Assembly: GCF_049274025.1 (NCBI RefSeq)
Contig: NZ_JBASRV010000023.1
DNA: 64,000 bases
Direction: 5' to 3' (one strand)
Origin: Miniphocaeibacter sp012841535
GTDB taxonomy: Bacteria > Bacillota > Clostridia > Tissierellales > Peptoniphilaceae
Under the pieces are notes generated by a model, which saw nothing but the letters and a program-made list of their open reading frames with translations, was not told the DNA's origin and made no database searches. A program made the position numbers and the translations under genes. Positions within the stretch are counted from its first letter, which is position 1, and every line of letters begins with the position of its first letter. Positions 42,317-50,982 of the stretch are shown piece by piece.

Positions 42317-43543
42317 CTAGCTGGTTCTTTTTACTTTATAGCCTTCATCATAAAGTCTTTCAATTATTTTATTTATATGATCGTGACCATTAGCTTCAAC
42401 TTGTACTTGTAAAACAACATCTGTTAGTCTATCTGCTGTTTTAAATTGATCATGAGATACTTCTACAACGTTAGCACTCATTTCAGCTAAAATTCTTGCT
42501 ATATTTAAAAGCTCCCCAGGTCTATCTGGTAACAATACTGTAAAACCAAATAATCTACCTTTAGATACAAGACCTTTTTGAACCATAGTCGAAATAGTCA
42601 CCATATCTATATTACCACCACTAATTACACATGCAACCTTTTTGTTCCAAACCTTAAGTTTTTTTGCAGCAGCAACAGACATAGCTCCTGAAGACTCAGC
42701 CATTAATTTATGGGTTTCCATTATTTCAATAAAGCTTTCCATTATTTCATAATCTGTTACAGAAATTATTTCATCAACATAATTTCTAACTAATTCATAG
42801 GTTATTTTTCCCGGCTCTTTAACAGCTACACCATCTGCTATTGTGTCTACATTGTCTAAACATATAATATGGCCATCTTCCATTGAGCAAGTCATGGACT
42901 TAGCTCCTTCTGGCTCAACTCCTATTATTTTTATATTAGGGTTAATTTGTTTGGCAGCAACTGCTACTCCAGAAATTAATCCACCGCCACCAATTGGAAC
43001 AATAATTATATCTATATCAGGTTGTTCTTTAAGTATTTCTAGAGAAATTGTCCCTTGTCCTTCTATAACATCTAAATCATCAAAAGGATGTACAAATTCC
43101 AAATTCTTTTCTTTAGCAATTTCTTCTGCTTTATGAAATGCTTCATCAAAATTAGTTCCATATAATAATACATTTACACCATATTTTCTAGTTCCCTCAA
43201 CTTTAATAAGGGGAGTTGTAGATGGCATTACTATAGTTGCACTTGCTCCAGCTTCTTTTGCAGAATAGGCAACTCCTTGAGCATGATTTCCAGCTGAAGC
43301 TGAAATTAGTCCCTTAGTCTTTTGCTCCTCAGTCATTTTAGAAATTTTATTATAAGCTCCTCTTATTTTAAATGCCCCTGTAACTTGTAAGTTTTCAGGT
43401 TTTAAGTAAATATGATTACCAAAAATATTTGAAAAAGCATCGCTATATATTAATCTTGTTGGATTCGTCTTATTATTTAGCCTTTCTTTAGCTCCTTTAA
43501 AATCCAATTGTTCTACCCATTTATCTAAATTTTCACAGGTCAT
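42317..43543 (-). CDS. ilvA: Threonine ammonia-lyase
   Basis: 408-residue PLP enzyme deaminating Thr to 2-oxobutyrate. The PLP lysine is in GAFKIRGAYNKI (about 58-69), the SAGNHAQG motif near 83 and the phosphate loop VPIGGGGLISG near 183 are present. A single C-terminal ACT-like domain (from FGFTVLLPDRPGELL) marks the short TdcB/IlvA form. The start is the ATG at 43543 with GGAGG 5 bases upstream; a TTG at 43555 lies in that site. It is cotranscribed with murE. It could serve isoleucine synthesis or catabolism of Thr in this fermenter. Confidence 0.94.
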   Translation of the reverse strand: MTCENLDKWVEQLDFKGAKERLNNKTNPTRLIYSDAFSNIFGNHIYLKPENLQVTGAFKIRGAYNKISKMTEEQKTKGLISASAGNHAQGVAYSAKEAGASATIVMPSTTPLIKVEGTRKYGVNVLLYGTNFDEAFHKAEEIAKEKNLEFVHPFDDLDVIEGQGTISLEILKEQPDIDIIIVPIGGGGLISGVAVAAKQINPNIKIIGVEPEGAKSMTCSMEDGHIICLDNVDTIADGVAVKEPGKITYELVRNYVDEIISVTDYEIMESFIEIMETHKLMAESSGAMSVAAAKKLKVWNKKVACVISGGNIDMVTISTMVQKGLVSKGRLFGFTVLLPDRPGELLNIARILAEMSANVVEVSHDQFKTADRLTDVVLQVQVEANGHDHINKIIERLYDEGYKVKRTS

Positions 43544-43700
43544 TTCTTCCTCCAATTATCTTTTCTTAAATAATCATTATATCATTTTTCTTTACTTATT
43601 TAAACTATTTACTATAATTATATTAATTTTTTTATATTTATACTGAATAATTTTTTTTATTATGGGTATTTATCAATTGTGACATAAAAGGGGTGAAAAT

Positions 43701-43946
43701 ATGACAAAATTAGAATTATTCTATAAAGACGTTTGTCCTTACTGTCAAAAGGTTTTTAGATTTATTGACAAATATGAATTAAGGGACAAAATTACTTTTA
43801 CAAATATAAGTTCAAATCCTGCCGATAAGGATAGATTAATAGAAGTAGGTGGCTCTGTACAAGTACCTTGTTTATTTATAGATGACAAACCTATGTATGA
43901 ATCAAGTGATATTATTGAATATTTAAAAAATAATTTTGTAAAATAA
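43701..43946 (+). CDS. Glutaredoxin-like protein (CPYC)
   Basis: 81 residues, thioredoxin fold: the redox site VCPYCQKV (about 11-18) is the dithiol CPYC of classical glutaredoxins, the cis-Pro loop QVPCLFID is at about 55-62, and the end reads SSDIIEYLKNNF. A Cys directly after the cis-Pro is unusual. AAAGGGGTG precedes the start. It is the first of two tandem paralogues (22 bp apart). Likely a thiol-disulfide oxidoreductase with a glutathione-independent partner, since no gsh genes are visible. Confidence 0.85.
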   Translation: MTKLELFYKDVCPYCQKVFRFIDKYELRDKITFTNISSNPADKDRLIEVGGSVQVPCLFIDDKPMYESSDIIEYLKNNFVK

Positions 43947-43968
43947 TCTTTTTATAAGGAGATTAATA

Positions 43969-44211
43969 TTGATAAAATTAGAATTATATTATAAAAGTAC
44001 CTGTCCTTTTTCTAGAAAGGTTTTAAATTTTATTGAAGAAAATAATATTAAAGATAAAATTGTTTTCAAAGATATTGATTTAAATGAATACGATAGGGAA
44101 ACATTAGAAAAAGTTGGTGGGAAAGTTCAAGTACCTTGTCTGTTCATAGATGGAAAACCAATGTATGAATCAGATGAAATAATTAACTTTTTAAAGGAAA
44201 ATACACTTTAA
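43969..44211 (+). CDS. Glutaredoxin-like protein with CPFS site
   Basis: 80-residue paralogue of the preceding gene, starting at TTG after AAGGAG. The redox site is TCPFSRKV, so the second Cys is Ser and only a monothiol mechanism is open there. The QVPCLFIDGKPMYES stretch, including the Cys after the cis-Pro, is kept from its neighbour, so a disulfide between C11 and that Cys is possible. Tandem duplication followed by change of active site is the simplest history. A strong terminator follows 32 bp later. Confidence 0.82.
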   Translation: MIKLELYYKSTCPFSRKVLNFIEENNIKDKIVFKDIDLNEYDRETLEKVGGKVQVPCLFIDGKPMYESDEIINFLKENTL

Positions 44212-44243
44212 AAATAGATAATGAACTTAAAATATCAATATAG

Positions 44244-44279
44244 AAATAGACATGGAATAAAAAACATGTCTATTTTTTT
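44244..44279 (+). terminator. Terminator of the glutaredoxin pair
   Basis: Eleven-bp perfect stem AAATAGACATG/CATGTCTATTT and seven T residues. Confidence 0.92.
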
Positions 44280-44542
44280 AATATTAATGAAAAAAATTAT
44301 TTTTTATGTTTAAAATATTTTTTCTGGGTATATATTAAATATAAATTATAATTTTATTTATGACCTACCAACTAAAACTTAAAAATATAAATTAAACGGT
44401 GGTTTTATATGAGATGTCATATTTAATCTATTATATAATTTATATTCTATTATAAAATTATAATTAAAAAATAGATAATCTAAGGTTATTATAAATAACA
44501 AGAGATTAAGTAACAAAGAAATACAAATAAACAAGAAGGGAA
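44280..44542. other. Gene-free AT-rich gap before a micro-ORF
   Basis: No recognised gene or RNA. Several AT-rich hexamers could serve as a plus-strand promoter for the ORF at 44543, but none stands out. Confidence 0.35.
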
Positions 44543-44593
44543 ATGATAATTATGATGGAGCCTAAAACAGATCGTTGGTACAGTCATACTTAA
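44543..44593 (+). CDS. Possible micro-ORF (13-16 codons) closed by a terminator
   Basis: MIIMMEPKTDRWYSHT; more likely it starts at the ATG at 44552 (MMEPKTDRWYSHT), 11 bases after AAGAAGGG. The stop codon runs into a strong terminator stem, and no downstream gene is on this strand, so it is not a normal leader. Translation and function are unknown; a signalling or other short peptide is only a guess. Confidence 0.35.
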   Translation: MIIMMEPKTDRWYSHT

Positions 44594-44634
44594 AAGAGAT
44601 TCTAGCTTATTAAAGTTATAGAATCTCTTTTTTG
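44593..44634 (+). terminator. Terminator after the micro-ORF
   Basis: Twelve-bp perfect stem AAAGAGATTCTA/TAGAATCTCTTT followed by a T-rich tail on the plus strand. Confidence 0.85.
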
Positions 44635-44767
44635 TTTCCTAAATTTAATATTCTTATCCTTAATTTCCAAGAAATATAAGATATGATTATTTGTAAACAC
44701 AACAAGCTCTAATTAGTATTTTGTAGTGAATTATTGTATCAGAAAATGCTTCTTATGTCTTTTTTTA

Positions 44768-44816
44768 ATAAAAAATGGTATTGGAGAAGATTTTCATTTT
44801 CCTTCACCAACACCAT
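44768..44816 (-). terminator. Second hairpin downstream of the 3D-domain gene
   Basis: Stem ATGGT-TTGG-GAAG pairing with CTTC-CCAA-ACCAT, broken by two single mismatches, with a T run on the minus strand. It is probably a back-up terminator 20 bp past the first. Confidence 0.6.
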
Positions 44817-44831
44817 AAATTATAGGACATA

Positions 44832-44858
44832 AAAAACCCTAGTAGAAAATCTACTAGG
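44832..44858 (-). terminator. Terminator of the 3D-domain wall protein
   Basis: Nine-bp stem CCTAGTAGA/TCTACTAGG and TTTTTTAT on the minus strand. Confidence 0.85.
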
Positions 44859-44865
44859 ATTTAAA

Positions 44866-46446
44866 TTAATCTAATACATATAATTTTACTGTTTTTCTAC
44901 CCCATTCATAACATCTACTAACTGAATCAAAGTGAACATCAATTTTATTTCCTTTTATTGCTCCACCTGTATCTCCAGCTACAGCGTATCCATATCCTTC
45001 AACATAAACCTTAGTACCTAAAGGAATTACATTTCTATCAACTGCTATTACATTAGGATTTTGACTTAAATCAATTCCTGATGCAGTCTTATTTGATAGG
45101 CCAGCTTCATTTCTACTATAAGCTGTTGCTGTAACAGTCATAACTTTTGAGTAAGAAAAATCTTGACTATCGCCATTTACACTTGATTCTTGTTTTGGTG
45201 TTTCTTTTGGAGTTTCCTTAGCTATTTCTGAATCTGAAAGGTATTTTGCACTTACATATGCTGTTTTGCCATTGTAGTCAAATTTTAACCATCCATCTTC
45301 CTCAACGCCTGTTACCTTATCTCCTTTTGAGAAAGTACCAAGTATTGAATGACTTGTTCCTGCTCCTGTTCTAATATTTAAACTTTGTGTTACCCAAGCA
45401 GTTCTTTCAGTTCCTTGAGCTATATTATAAACAACTTTTCCACTAGCATCTTTTATGCCTAATTCTAGTTGATTATTGTTTAATAAAGTTCTTATAAACT
45501 GTTTCATATATGAATAAGAAACTGTTTCTGTAGAAACTGCATAAAGATTGTCTATTCCTTCTATATTTGCAACTTTTTCACTTACAGTAGAATTATCAAC
45601 TAATACTACTGGAGCTTCTAAACTTGAAGCAAGTGATGATGCTAAAATTGAATCTTTATAATTTTCTCCATTAGCTAATACCAATGTATTAAATGAACCA
45701 TATCTTTCACTTATTTTTAAAGAAGTTTCATGTCTGTTAGAACCTGCTAATGTATTGTTTTTTATTTCCTTAACATTTTTATCTGCAATGTTATAAATTT
45801 CTTCCTTAATATTTTGTGGTAATGAACCTTCTCCACCAACAAAATATATATTAGAATCTTTATTTTCTTTAATATAGTCTTTTGTAACTTCAGGAACAAG
45901 CTTAGCATCTACTAAAAGAATAGTCATGTCATTTTTAACTGCTAATGAAGTTGCTGCTAAAGAATCTGCTAAAGCATTTCCATTAGTAATTATTATGTCC
46001 CTTTTACCTTCTAACTTATCTGCTATTTTAACAGCTGTTTCATATCTGTCAGCTCCATAAATCCTACCTTTGTAGTTTTCTAATTCAGACACTACAGACT
46101 CAGGAATAATTTCCTGTCCACCAATAGCATAAACATTTTTAGCTTCCTTTACTATTGATAAGGAACTTTCAGATAATTTTCCTTCTTCTAAAAATACTAT
46201 TGCCCCATTATTTTCCCCTGATAAAACTCCTCCTGGAATTCCATCAATTAATTCTTCTGAACTTAATATATAAACATTTTCTGCTTTTTTTCCATTAAAT
46301 CTAGCTACCTGATTAACTGTACTTGATAAGCTACTATTGTTAATATTTACTGCATTAAAACCTTCATTTGCTAAACTAGGAGTTAATGAAGAAAATATTA
46401 CAGAGCCTATAACTAATCCGGAAACTAACTTCTTTTTAATACTCAA
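44866..46446 (-). CDS. Secreted cell-wall protein: CWB2 repeats, SH3b and 3D domain
   Basis: 526 residues. A signal peptide at 1-26 (LVSGLVIGSVIFSSLTPSLA) leads to three cell-wall-binding repeat 2 units (about 40-330, with GADRYETAVKIAD and AGSNRHETSLKISE), an SH3b domain (about 345-405, QSLNIRTGAGTSHSILG), a Pro/Glu/Lys-rich linker, and a C-terminal 3D domain (TATAYS near 440, then VAGDTGGAIKGNKIDVHF, the three Asp of the name). 3D domains, as in YocH, are linked to peptidoglycan cleavage. WalR-like boxes lie just past its promoter, fitting control by the essential wall-stress system. Monocistronic. Confidence 0.9.
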   Translation of the reverse strand: MSIKKKLVSGLVIGSVIFSSLTPSLANEGFNAVNINNSSLSSTVNQVARFNGKKAENVYILSSEELIDGIPGGVLSGENNGAIVFLEEGKLSESSLSIVKEAKNVYAIGGQEIIPESVVSELENYKGRIYGADRYETAVKIADKLEGKRDIIITNGNALADSLAATSLAVKNDMTILLVDAKLVPEVTKDYIKENKDSNIYFVGGEGSLPQNIKEEIYNIADKNVKEIKNNTLAGSNRHETSLKISERYGSFNTLVLANGENYKDSILASSLASSLEAPVVLVDNSTVSEKVANIEGIDNLYAVSTETVSYSYMKQFIRTLLNNNQLELGIKDASGKVVYNIAQGTERTAWVTQSLNIRTGAGTSHSILGTFSKGDKVTGVEEDGWLKFDYNGKTAYVSAKYLSDSEIAKETPKETPKQESSVNGDSQDFSYSKVMTVTATAYSRNEAGLSNKTASGIDLSQNPNVIAVDRNVIPLGTKVYVEGYGYAVAGDTGGAIKGNKIDVHFDSVSRCYEWGRKTVKLYVLD

Positions 46447-46476
46447 AATATTTCTCCTTAATTTTATTACAAATTT

Positions 46477-46505
46477 TGTAACCTTTTTGTAACTATTTCT
46501 GTTAC
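46477..46505. promoter_or_regulatory. WalR-like boxes in the 5' UTR of the 3D-domain gene
   Basis: TGTAAC at 46477 and 46488 (11-bp spacing) and TGTTAC at 46500 (12-bp), read on the plus strand, opposite to the gene. They lie between the start point and the ribosome-binding site, which would suit repression. Similar pairs occur at 46618/46629 and 46720/46731. Confidence 0.55.
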
Positions 46506-46512
46506 GCTAATT

Positions 46513-46541
46513 ATTTTAGCCCATAGAAAAAATAGTGTCAA
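46513..46541 (-). promoter_or_regulatory. Promoter of the 3D-domain wall protein gene
   Basis: TTGACA (46536-46541), 17-bp spacer, TAAAAT (46513-46518) on the minus strand. Confidence 0.8.
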
Positions 46542-46617
46542 TTCAAAGTTGAATATTTTTGAGTTTTTTGTTTAAAAATGCTGATTTTTAACAGATAAAT
46601 TAAATTTATTTAAATTT

Positions 46618-46634
46618 TGTAACTTTTTTGTAAC
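46618..46634. promoter_or_regulatory. WalR-like box pair upstream of the 3D-domain gene promoter
   Basis: TGTAAC-N5-TGTAAC, an exact consensus pair, about 80 bp upstream of the promoter. A further pair TGTTAC-N5-TGTAAT lies at 46720-46736, across the stop codon of the SRPBCC gene. Confidence 0.5.
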
Positions 46635-46721
46635 CTATTGCCTCTTTAAATCTGTATTTTTCAATGATTAGAAATCCCTATAAAAAACATATAAATTTCC
46701 CAAATGATTTAAGGCTTTTTG

Positions 46722-47147
46722 TTACTTTTTTGTAATATTTCGGGTTTTTAACTCTTTATTTAGGTCATAAACGTATCTATTTAATACTTTTTCCAAATTT
46801 AAAAATAGGACACTTGAAATAATTGTCGATAAATTATCCATTTTATTCTCTTGGTAGATTCTTACATCTGTAGTATTTTCATCTATTTTTTTTAACTCTA
46901 CTTCAAATTTTCCATCAATTAATTTGTTCTTAAATTTCAATTTAAATATTTCATTTTCTATTTTCTCTTCTATAATATAATGTGTTTTTAAATCATTAAT
47001 ATTAATTTCTTCAAATTCCTCATTATTGATTTTTTTAAAACTTTTAATATCATTTCTCCAAATAACATCTTCCCTATTTGTAATTATTTCCCATACATCT
47101 TCTATTGGATATTTAAATTTTGAATGTACCTGAGCTTTTTTAATCAT
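46722..47147 (-). CDS. SRPBCC (START-like) family protein
   Basis: 141 residues. The start KAQVHSKFKYPIEDVWEIITN and the alternating strands, ending with ENTTDVRIYQENKM and a long C-terminal helix, fit the polyketide-cyclase/SRPBCC ligand-binding fold. No catalytic residue can be assigned; ligand unknown. It overlaps hemZ by 8 bp and is translated with it. A WalR-like box pair covers its 3' end but is more relevant to the next gene. Confidence 0.65.
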   Translation of the reverse strand: MIKKAQVHSKFKYPIEDVWEIITNREDVIWRNDIKSFKKINNEEFEEININDLKTHYIIEEKIENEIFKLKFKNKLIDGKFEVELKKIDENTTDVRIYQENKMDNLSTIISSVLFLNLEKVLNRYVYDLNKELKTRNITKK

Positions 47148-48573
47148 ATTTTTCTCCCAATAATTCTATTTTTTTCAAAAGTAAATTATCAATATTCTCT
47201 AAATAATCTTTCATATTCATATAGTTTCTATGATTTAAAATCATATTATTTCCCTTTATAAATTTCGAACTTGCTCCCATACCAATACCTATAATATTTT
47301 CAGCTTCCTCCATCATAGTAATATTATAAATACATTCCTTTCCCTGTTTTGAAAATCCAATATTTTCCATATTCCCTAAAATCTGTTTTTGTCTATATAA
47401 ATAATATGGTATAAAATCATTTTGACTAGCAAAGTCCACTACCATATCCATCATATTTAGAACATTATTCTTTTCATCTTCTAAATTTAAAGACCTTTCA
47501 CTTATTTTAGAACCTTTTTTCACTGCTAAAGTATGAATAGTTAAATTTTCTGGAGATAAGTCCTTAACTATTTTTAAAGTATTTTCTAAATCAGTTAAAT
47601 TTTCCCTTGGTAATCCTATAATTAAGTCCATATTAATAGAGCTAAATTTCAATTCCTTTGCCTCATAATACCTTTTTATTAATTCCTCGTTATTCTGCTT
47701 ACGGCCAATTAAGTTTAAAGTATCGGATTTAAAAGTCTGGGGATTTAAAGAAATTCTACTTATCTTCTGCTCCTTTAGTAATCTTAATTTTTCATAGGAT
47801 AGGGTATCCTCTCTACCAGCCTCAACTGTAAATTCAGTGGCATTTTCAAAGTTTTCATTTATATATGTTAAAAGATATTTTAAACTGTCCTCATTTAAAG
47901 TTGTTGGTGTTCCTCCTCCTATATATATAGTAGAAAGATTATAGCCACTTAAATACTTTTTAAGACTATTTAATTCATGTATTATTGTTTCTATATATAT
48001 AGGAACTAAATTTTTATGTTTTTCAATTTTTAAAGTAGAAAAACTACAATAATCACATCTAGTTGGACAAAATGGAATATTTATATAAAGACTATAACTA
48101 TTCTTTTTTAATCTGTTAATATAATTATCTTGAATTGTAGAAATAGAAGTAATTAAATTTACCTTATTTTCCTTTAAAAGCATTTTATCCCTTAGAATTT
48201 TTCTTGCACCTTCTATTCCAAACTGATTTATTAAACTATGTGCAACCTTTACTGGCCTAATACCTGTTAAAACACCCCAGTCACTTGAAATATTAAACTC
48301 CTCTTTAAAAAACTTTAATACTTCTGCCTTTATAAGCATTTTTTCTTTAAAATATTCATCAACTAGGATTTTAGTATTGGTAATTTTTTTATTATATTTA
48401 ATTTCCTTATTTAAATAATATTTAACTTCTAAATCTTCGTGGATTTTAATAATTAAAATATCGTCTAAACTTTTATAATCATCAACAAATTCAATGTTTT
48501 CCTTTCCAATTAAGGAGCGTATTAATTCAAATACTTCATATTTATAATTTAAATCATTTAAATATATTTTCAT
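47140..48573 (-). CDS. hemZ: HemZ-type radical SAM coproporphyrinogen III oxidase-like protein
   Basis: 477 residues. An N-terminal HemZ-specific extension of about 155 residues, ending in WGVLTGIRPVKVAHSL, is followed by the radical SAM core with FCPTRCDYCSF (CxxxCxxC, about 171-181) and the SAM-binding YIGGGTPTTL. HemZ is an anaerobic oxidase related to HemN, though some members may be haem chaperones; other haem genes are not in the window. It heads a two-gene unit with SRPBCC. It is divergent from the M20 peptidase gene, with a shared promoter region of about 100 bp. Confidence 0.88.
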   Translation of the reverse strand: MKIYLNDLNYKYEVFELIRSLIGKENIEFVDDYKSLDDILIIKIHEDLEVKYYLNKEIKYNKKITNTKILVDEYFKEKMLIKAEVLKFFKEEFNISSDWGVLTGIRPVKVAHSLINQFGIEGARKILRDKMLLKENKVNLITSISTIQDNYINRLKKNSYSLYINIPFCPTRCDYCSFSTLKIEKHKNLVPIYIETIIHELNSLKKYLSGYNLSTIYIGGGTPTTLNEDSLKYLLTYINENFENATEFTVEAGREDTLSYEKLRLLKEQKISRISLNPQTFKSDTLNLIGRKQNNEELIKRYYEAKELKFSSINMDLIIGLPRENLTDLENTLKIVKDLSPENLTIHTLAVKKGSKISERSLNLEDEKNNVLNMMDMVVDFASQNDFIPYYLYRQKQILGNMENIGFSKQGKECIYNITMMEEAENIIGIGMGASSKFIKGNNMILNHRNYMNMKDYLENIDNLLLKKIELLGEKYD

Positions 48574-48676
48574 TTATTCCTCTTTATTTCAATAATTAAG
48601 TAAAAATAATTATATCATAGTTAAATTGTATTGCCTCTATTCTTATAATATACTATTTATGAAAGGTAGTGGTTAA

Positions 48677-49834
48677 ATGTCTAATAATTATTCTAATTAC
48701 GAAGAAGAATTACTAAATTTATTACAAAAAGCAGTACGTATAAAAAGTATAAATCCTCCAGGAAATGAATTGGAGATGTGCAATTTAGTTTATGATTATA
48801 TGACAAAATTAGATATTGAAACTTATAAAATTGAAGTGGAAGAAAATAGGTACGATATAATATCTATTTTAAGAAGTAATACAAATAATCCAGGAATTAT
48901 TTTTACCGGTCATATGGATGTTGTACCTGTTAGTGAAGACGAATCTACTAGATGGGAAGTGGCACCTTTTTCCGGAATAATAAAAGATGGTTTTCTGTAT
49001 GGTCGTGGAGCTTCAGACATGAAGTCCGGTCTTTGTTCAATTATGGTTGCAATGAGATATATAAAGGAAAACAACCTTCCTATTAATAGGGATATAGCCC
49101 TAGTTGCTACAGTTGACGAAGAAGATAGTATGAAGGGTTCAAAAGCATTAGTTGGTCATAAATTACTGGAAAACTTTAGGGAAGTTGTCGTTTGTGAACC
49201 AACGAATATGGAAATCTGTAATGTTGGTAGAGGAAGAACCTACGGTGTTATTGATATAAAAGGTAAAACTGGCCATGGTTCTCAATTAAGTGTAGATAAA
49301 AATGCTATACTTATAGCTAATAAAATAATCAATAAAATGGGCGAAACTGATTTATCCGATAAAGCTCATAAGACCTATGGTTCAAGTTTCTGGCAGCCAT
49401 TAGCAATTCATGCCTCAGTTGACCCATGGGTTGTACCGGATGATTGTGAGTTAAAAATCGATGCTCGTCTTGTACCAAATCATTTTTCCGACGATATTTG
49501 GCATAGAATCGATAAAATACTTACAGAAGTAAAAGCAGAAGTTCCTAGTATGCAGGCAATTGTCACTATATTAGATAGAAGAGAACCTTGGATTACCGAT
49601 GAAAATACAGAGCTTATGCAAAATATAAAAAATATATACCAAAGTTTAGATTATGAATATATTACCCAGGACTTTAAAGGAACAACTGATGGTACCATAC
49701 TTAGAAAAGACGGACGAGATGTTGTAATAGTTGGACCGGGTTTACTTGCCGGCGTTCACAAAGAAAATGAAAAGGTGTTAATAAAGAATCTTTTTAGAGC
49801 TTTAAGGCTTTATTCTGAACTTATGCAAAAATAA
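48677..49834 (+). CDS. M20 family metallopeptidase (ArgE/DapE-like)
   Basis: 385-residue zinc hydrolase. Metal ligands are in GHMDVVPVSED (about 76-86), the bridging Asp in GRGASDMKSG and Glu pair in VDEEDSMKG; the lid domain (about 185-295) and C-terminal His (PGLLAGVHKENE) are present. Substrates in the family are N-acyl amino acids or dipeptides; the exact one cannot be told. It is divergent from hemZ and has no clear terminator before the insertion-sequence remnants that follow. Confidence 0.9.
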   Translation: MSNNYSNYEEELLNLLQKAVRIKSINPPGNELEMCNLVYDYMTKLDIETYKIEVEENRYDIISILRSNTNNPGIIFTGHMDVVPVSEDESTRWEVAPFSGIIKDGFLYGRGASDMKSGLCSIMVAMRYIKENNLPINRDIALVATVDEEDSMKGSKALVGHKLLENFREVVVCEPTNMEICNVGRGRTYGVIDIKGKTGHGSQLSVDKNAILIANKIINKMGETDLSDKAHKTYGSSFWQPLAIHASVDPWVVPDDCELKIDARLVPNHFSDDIWHRIDKILTEVKAEVPSMQAIVTILDRREPWITDENTELMQNIKNIYQSLDYEYITQDFKGTTDGTILRKDGRDVVIVGPGLLAGVHKENEKVLIKNLFRALRLYSELMQK

Positions 49835-49906
49835 TATAGAAATTTTAATTTCTATTATTTCATATTCTAAAATCCTAAATAACAAAACCTCTTGATTAAT
49901 TTCTAT

Positions 49907-49974
49907 TGATATGCTCCCCACTATAGTTACACATTTTTATTATTTCATGTGTCTACTATATGGGGAGCATATCA
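49907..49974. mobile_element. 68-bp palindromic insertion-sequence relic
   Basis: Perfect terminal arms TGATATGCTCCCCA/TGGGGAGCATATCA, then TATAGT/ACTATA and ACACAT/ATGTGT, around a 12-nt loop. It looks like the two ends of an IS3-type element brought together by internal deletion (a MITE-like relic), 130 bp from the OrfA remnant. No target duplication was recognised. Confidence 0.5.
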
Positions 49975-50100
49975 TTATCTTATCATAGAAGGCTTTATTT
50001 ACAGACTTTTTTAACAGGCTCTAGCCACATTTTACTAACCTTGTCTCCATATTTAATAGCTTTTGTTCATATTTTCATCCATTCTATAGATTTTTTCTTT

Positions 50101-50649
50101 TTATTTACCTGTGCTTCTATATTCTCCTGCCGTTCCTTTAACATCTTTTTTTGGATTAAATATATCATCTACTCTATTTAAGTACCTTATAGCCTTATTC
50201 TGTAATTTATTTTCGTTCTCATATTTCATTAAATCATTTTTATTTATTCTAGAAACCTTATTACTTTTATTGTTTTTAGATTTCATTTTAGAGGGGCTCC
50301 CTTGTTGTTTTATGAGACCTTCTTTTCCTGATTTTCTAAATTTAGATACCCATCCAGCTATTATAGATGGATTTGGTATTGCGAAATTGGTTGCTAGTTC
50401 ATGATAAGAGATCTCTGTTGTTAGGTAAGACTTTATCATATTTAATTTGAAATCTAAAGTATATTTATTATTGTTTTTTCTCCTTATTAATAGACTTTCT
50501 TCGCCAAATTCTATATATTTTTTAACCCAGTCACGAACTGTTCCTTTATCGGGAATACTATATTTTTTAGCTAAATATTTGTATCCTCCTAAACCTTGTA
50601 AATATTCCTCTACTACTTTTAGTTTAAATTCAAAACTATATTTTGCCAT
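50101..50649 (-). pseudogene. IS3-family (IS150-type) transposase OrfA, remnant without OrfB
   Basis: 182 residues with two helix-turn-helix units (SFEFKLKVVEEYLQG and TLDFKLNMIKSYL) as in IS150-type OrfA, then a basic linker. The leucine-zipper end is shortened and replaced by KKDVKGTAGEYRSTGK. No OrfB reading frame follows, so the element cannot move. TAGGAGGT precedes the ATG and the left terminal repeat lies just upstream. It is transcribed toward the M20 gene. Confidence 0.8.
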
Positions 50650-50693
50650 TGAAAAACCGACCTCCTAATTGTTAGATTTTTGGTTTAATTTTT

Positions 50694-50707
50694 GGGGTCG
50701 GTATACA
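50694..50707 (-). mobile_element. Left end of the IS150-type element
   Basis: On the minus strand it reads TGTATACCGACCCC, followed by an AT-rich stretch and CAAAAATCTAACAA, close to the ends of IS150-group elements. It is about 45 bp before the OrfA start. Confidence 0.55.
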
Positions 50708-50716
50708 ACTAACTGG

Positions 50717-50968
50717 TTACGATTCAATTTTATCTATAATATAACTTAAGCTTTTTAATATATAGTATATCCAAATTGTTGATATGATATTGGTAAAAGA
50801 ACTAATCAACAACAATTTTATTCCTTTTATTACTTGTTCTGAATAAGTAGGATCAAAAATAACATATCCCCATGTTCTAACGAAAAAATACACAATATAT
50901 ATTAAAATACATAAACCTATTAGAATCGTTGCTTTTGATAAAATTATTAATTTTTTACTTAAGTTCAT
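50717..50968 (-). CDS. Small two-helix membrane protein, unknown
   Basis: 83 residues with two hydrophobic segments (about 12-32 and 50-73) and charged ends. No family recognised. It is 14 bp behind the exported protein at 50983 and probably cotranscribed; AAAGGAG precedes the ATG. The pair lies inside a zone of insertion-sequence remnants, so it may have been acquired. Confidence 0.6.
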   Translation of the reverse strand: MNLSKKLIILSKATILIGLCILIYIVYFFVRTWGYVIFDPTYSEQVIKGIKLLLISSFTNIISTIWIYYILKSLSYIIDKIES

Positions 50969-50982
50969 TTTAAAAGCTCCTT

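Noticed and set aside
44768..44816. Hairpin considered as a small RNA of its own
   Set aside because: It lies 20 bp past the first terminator of the 3D-domain gene with a T tail in the same direction, so a back-up terminator is simpler.
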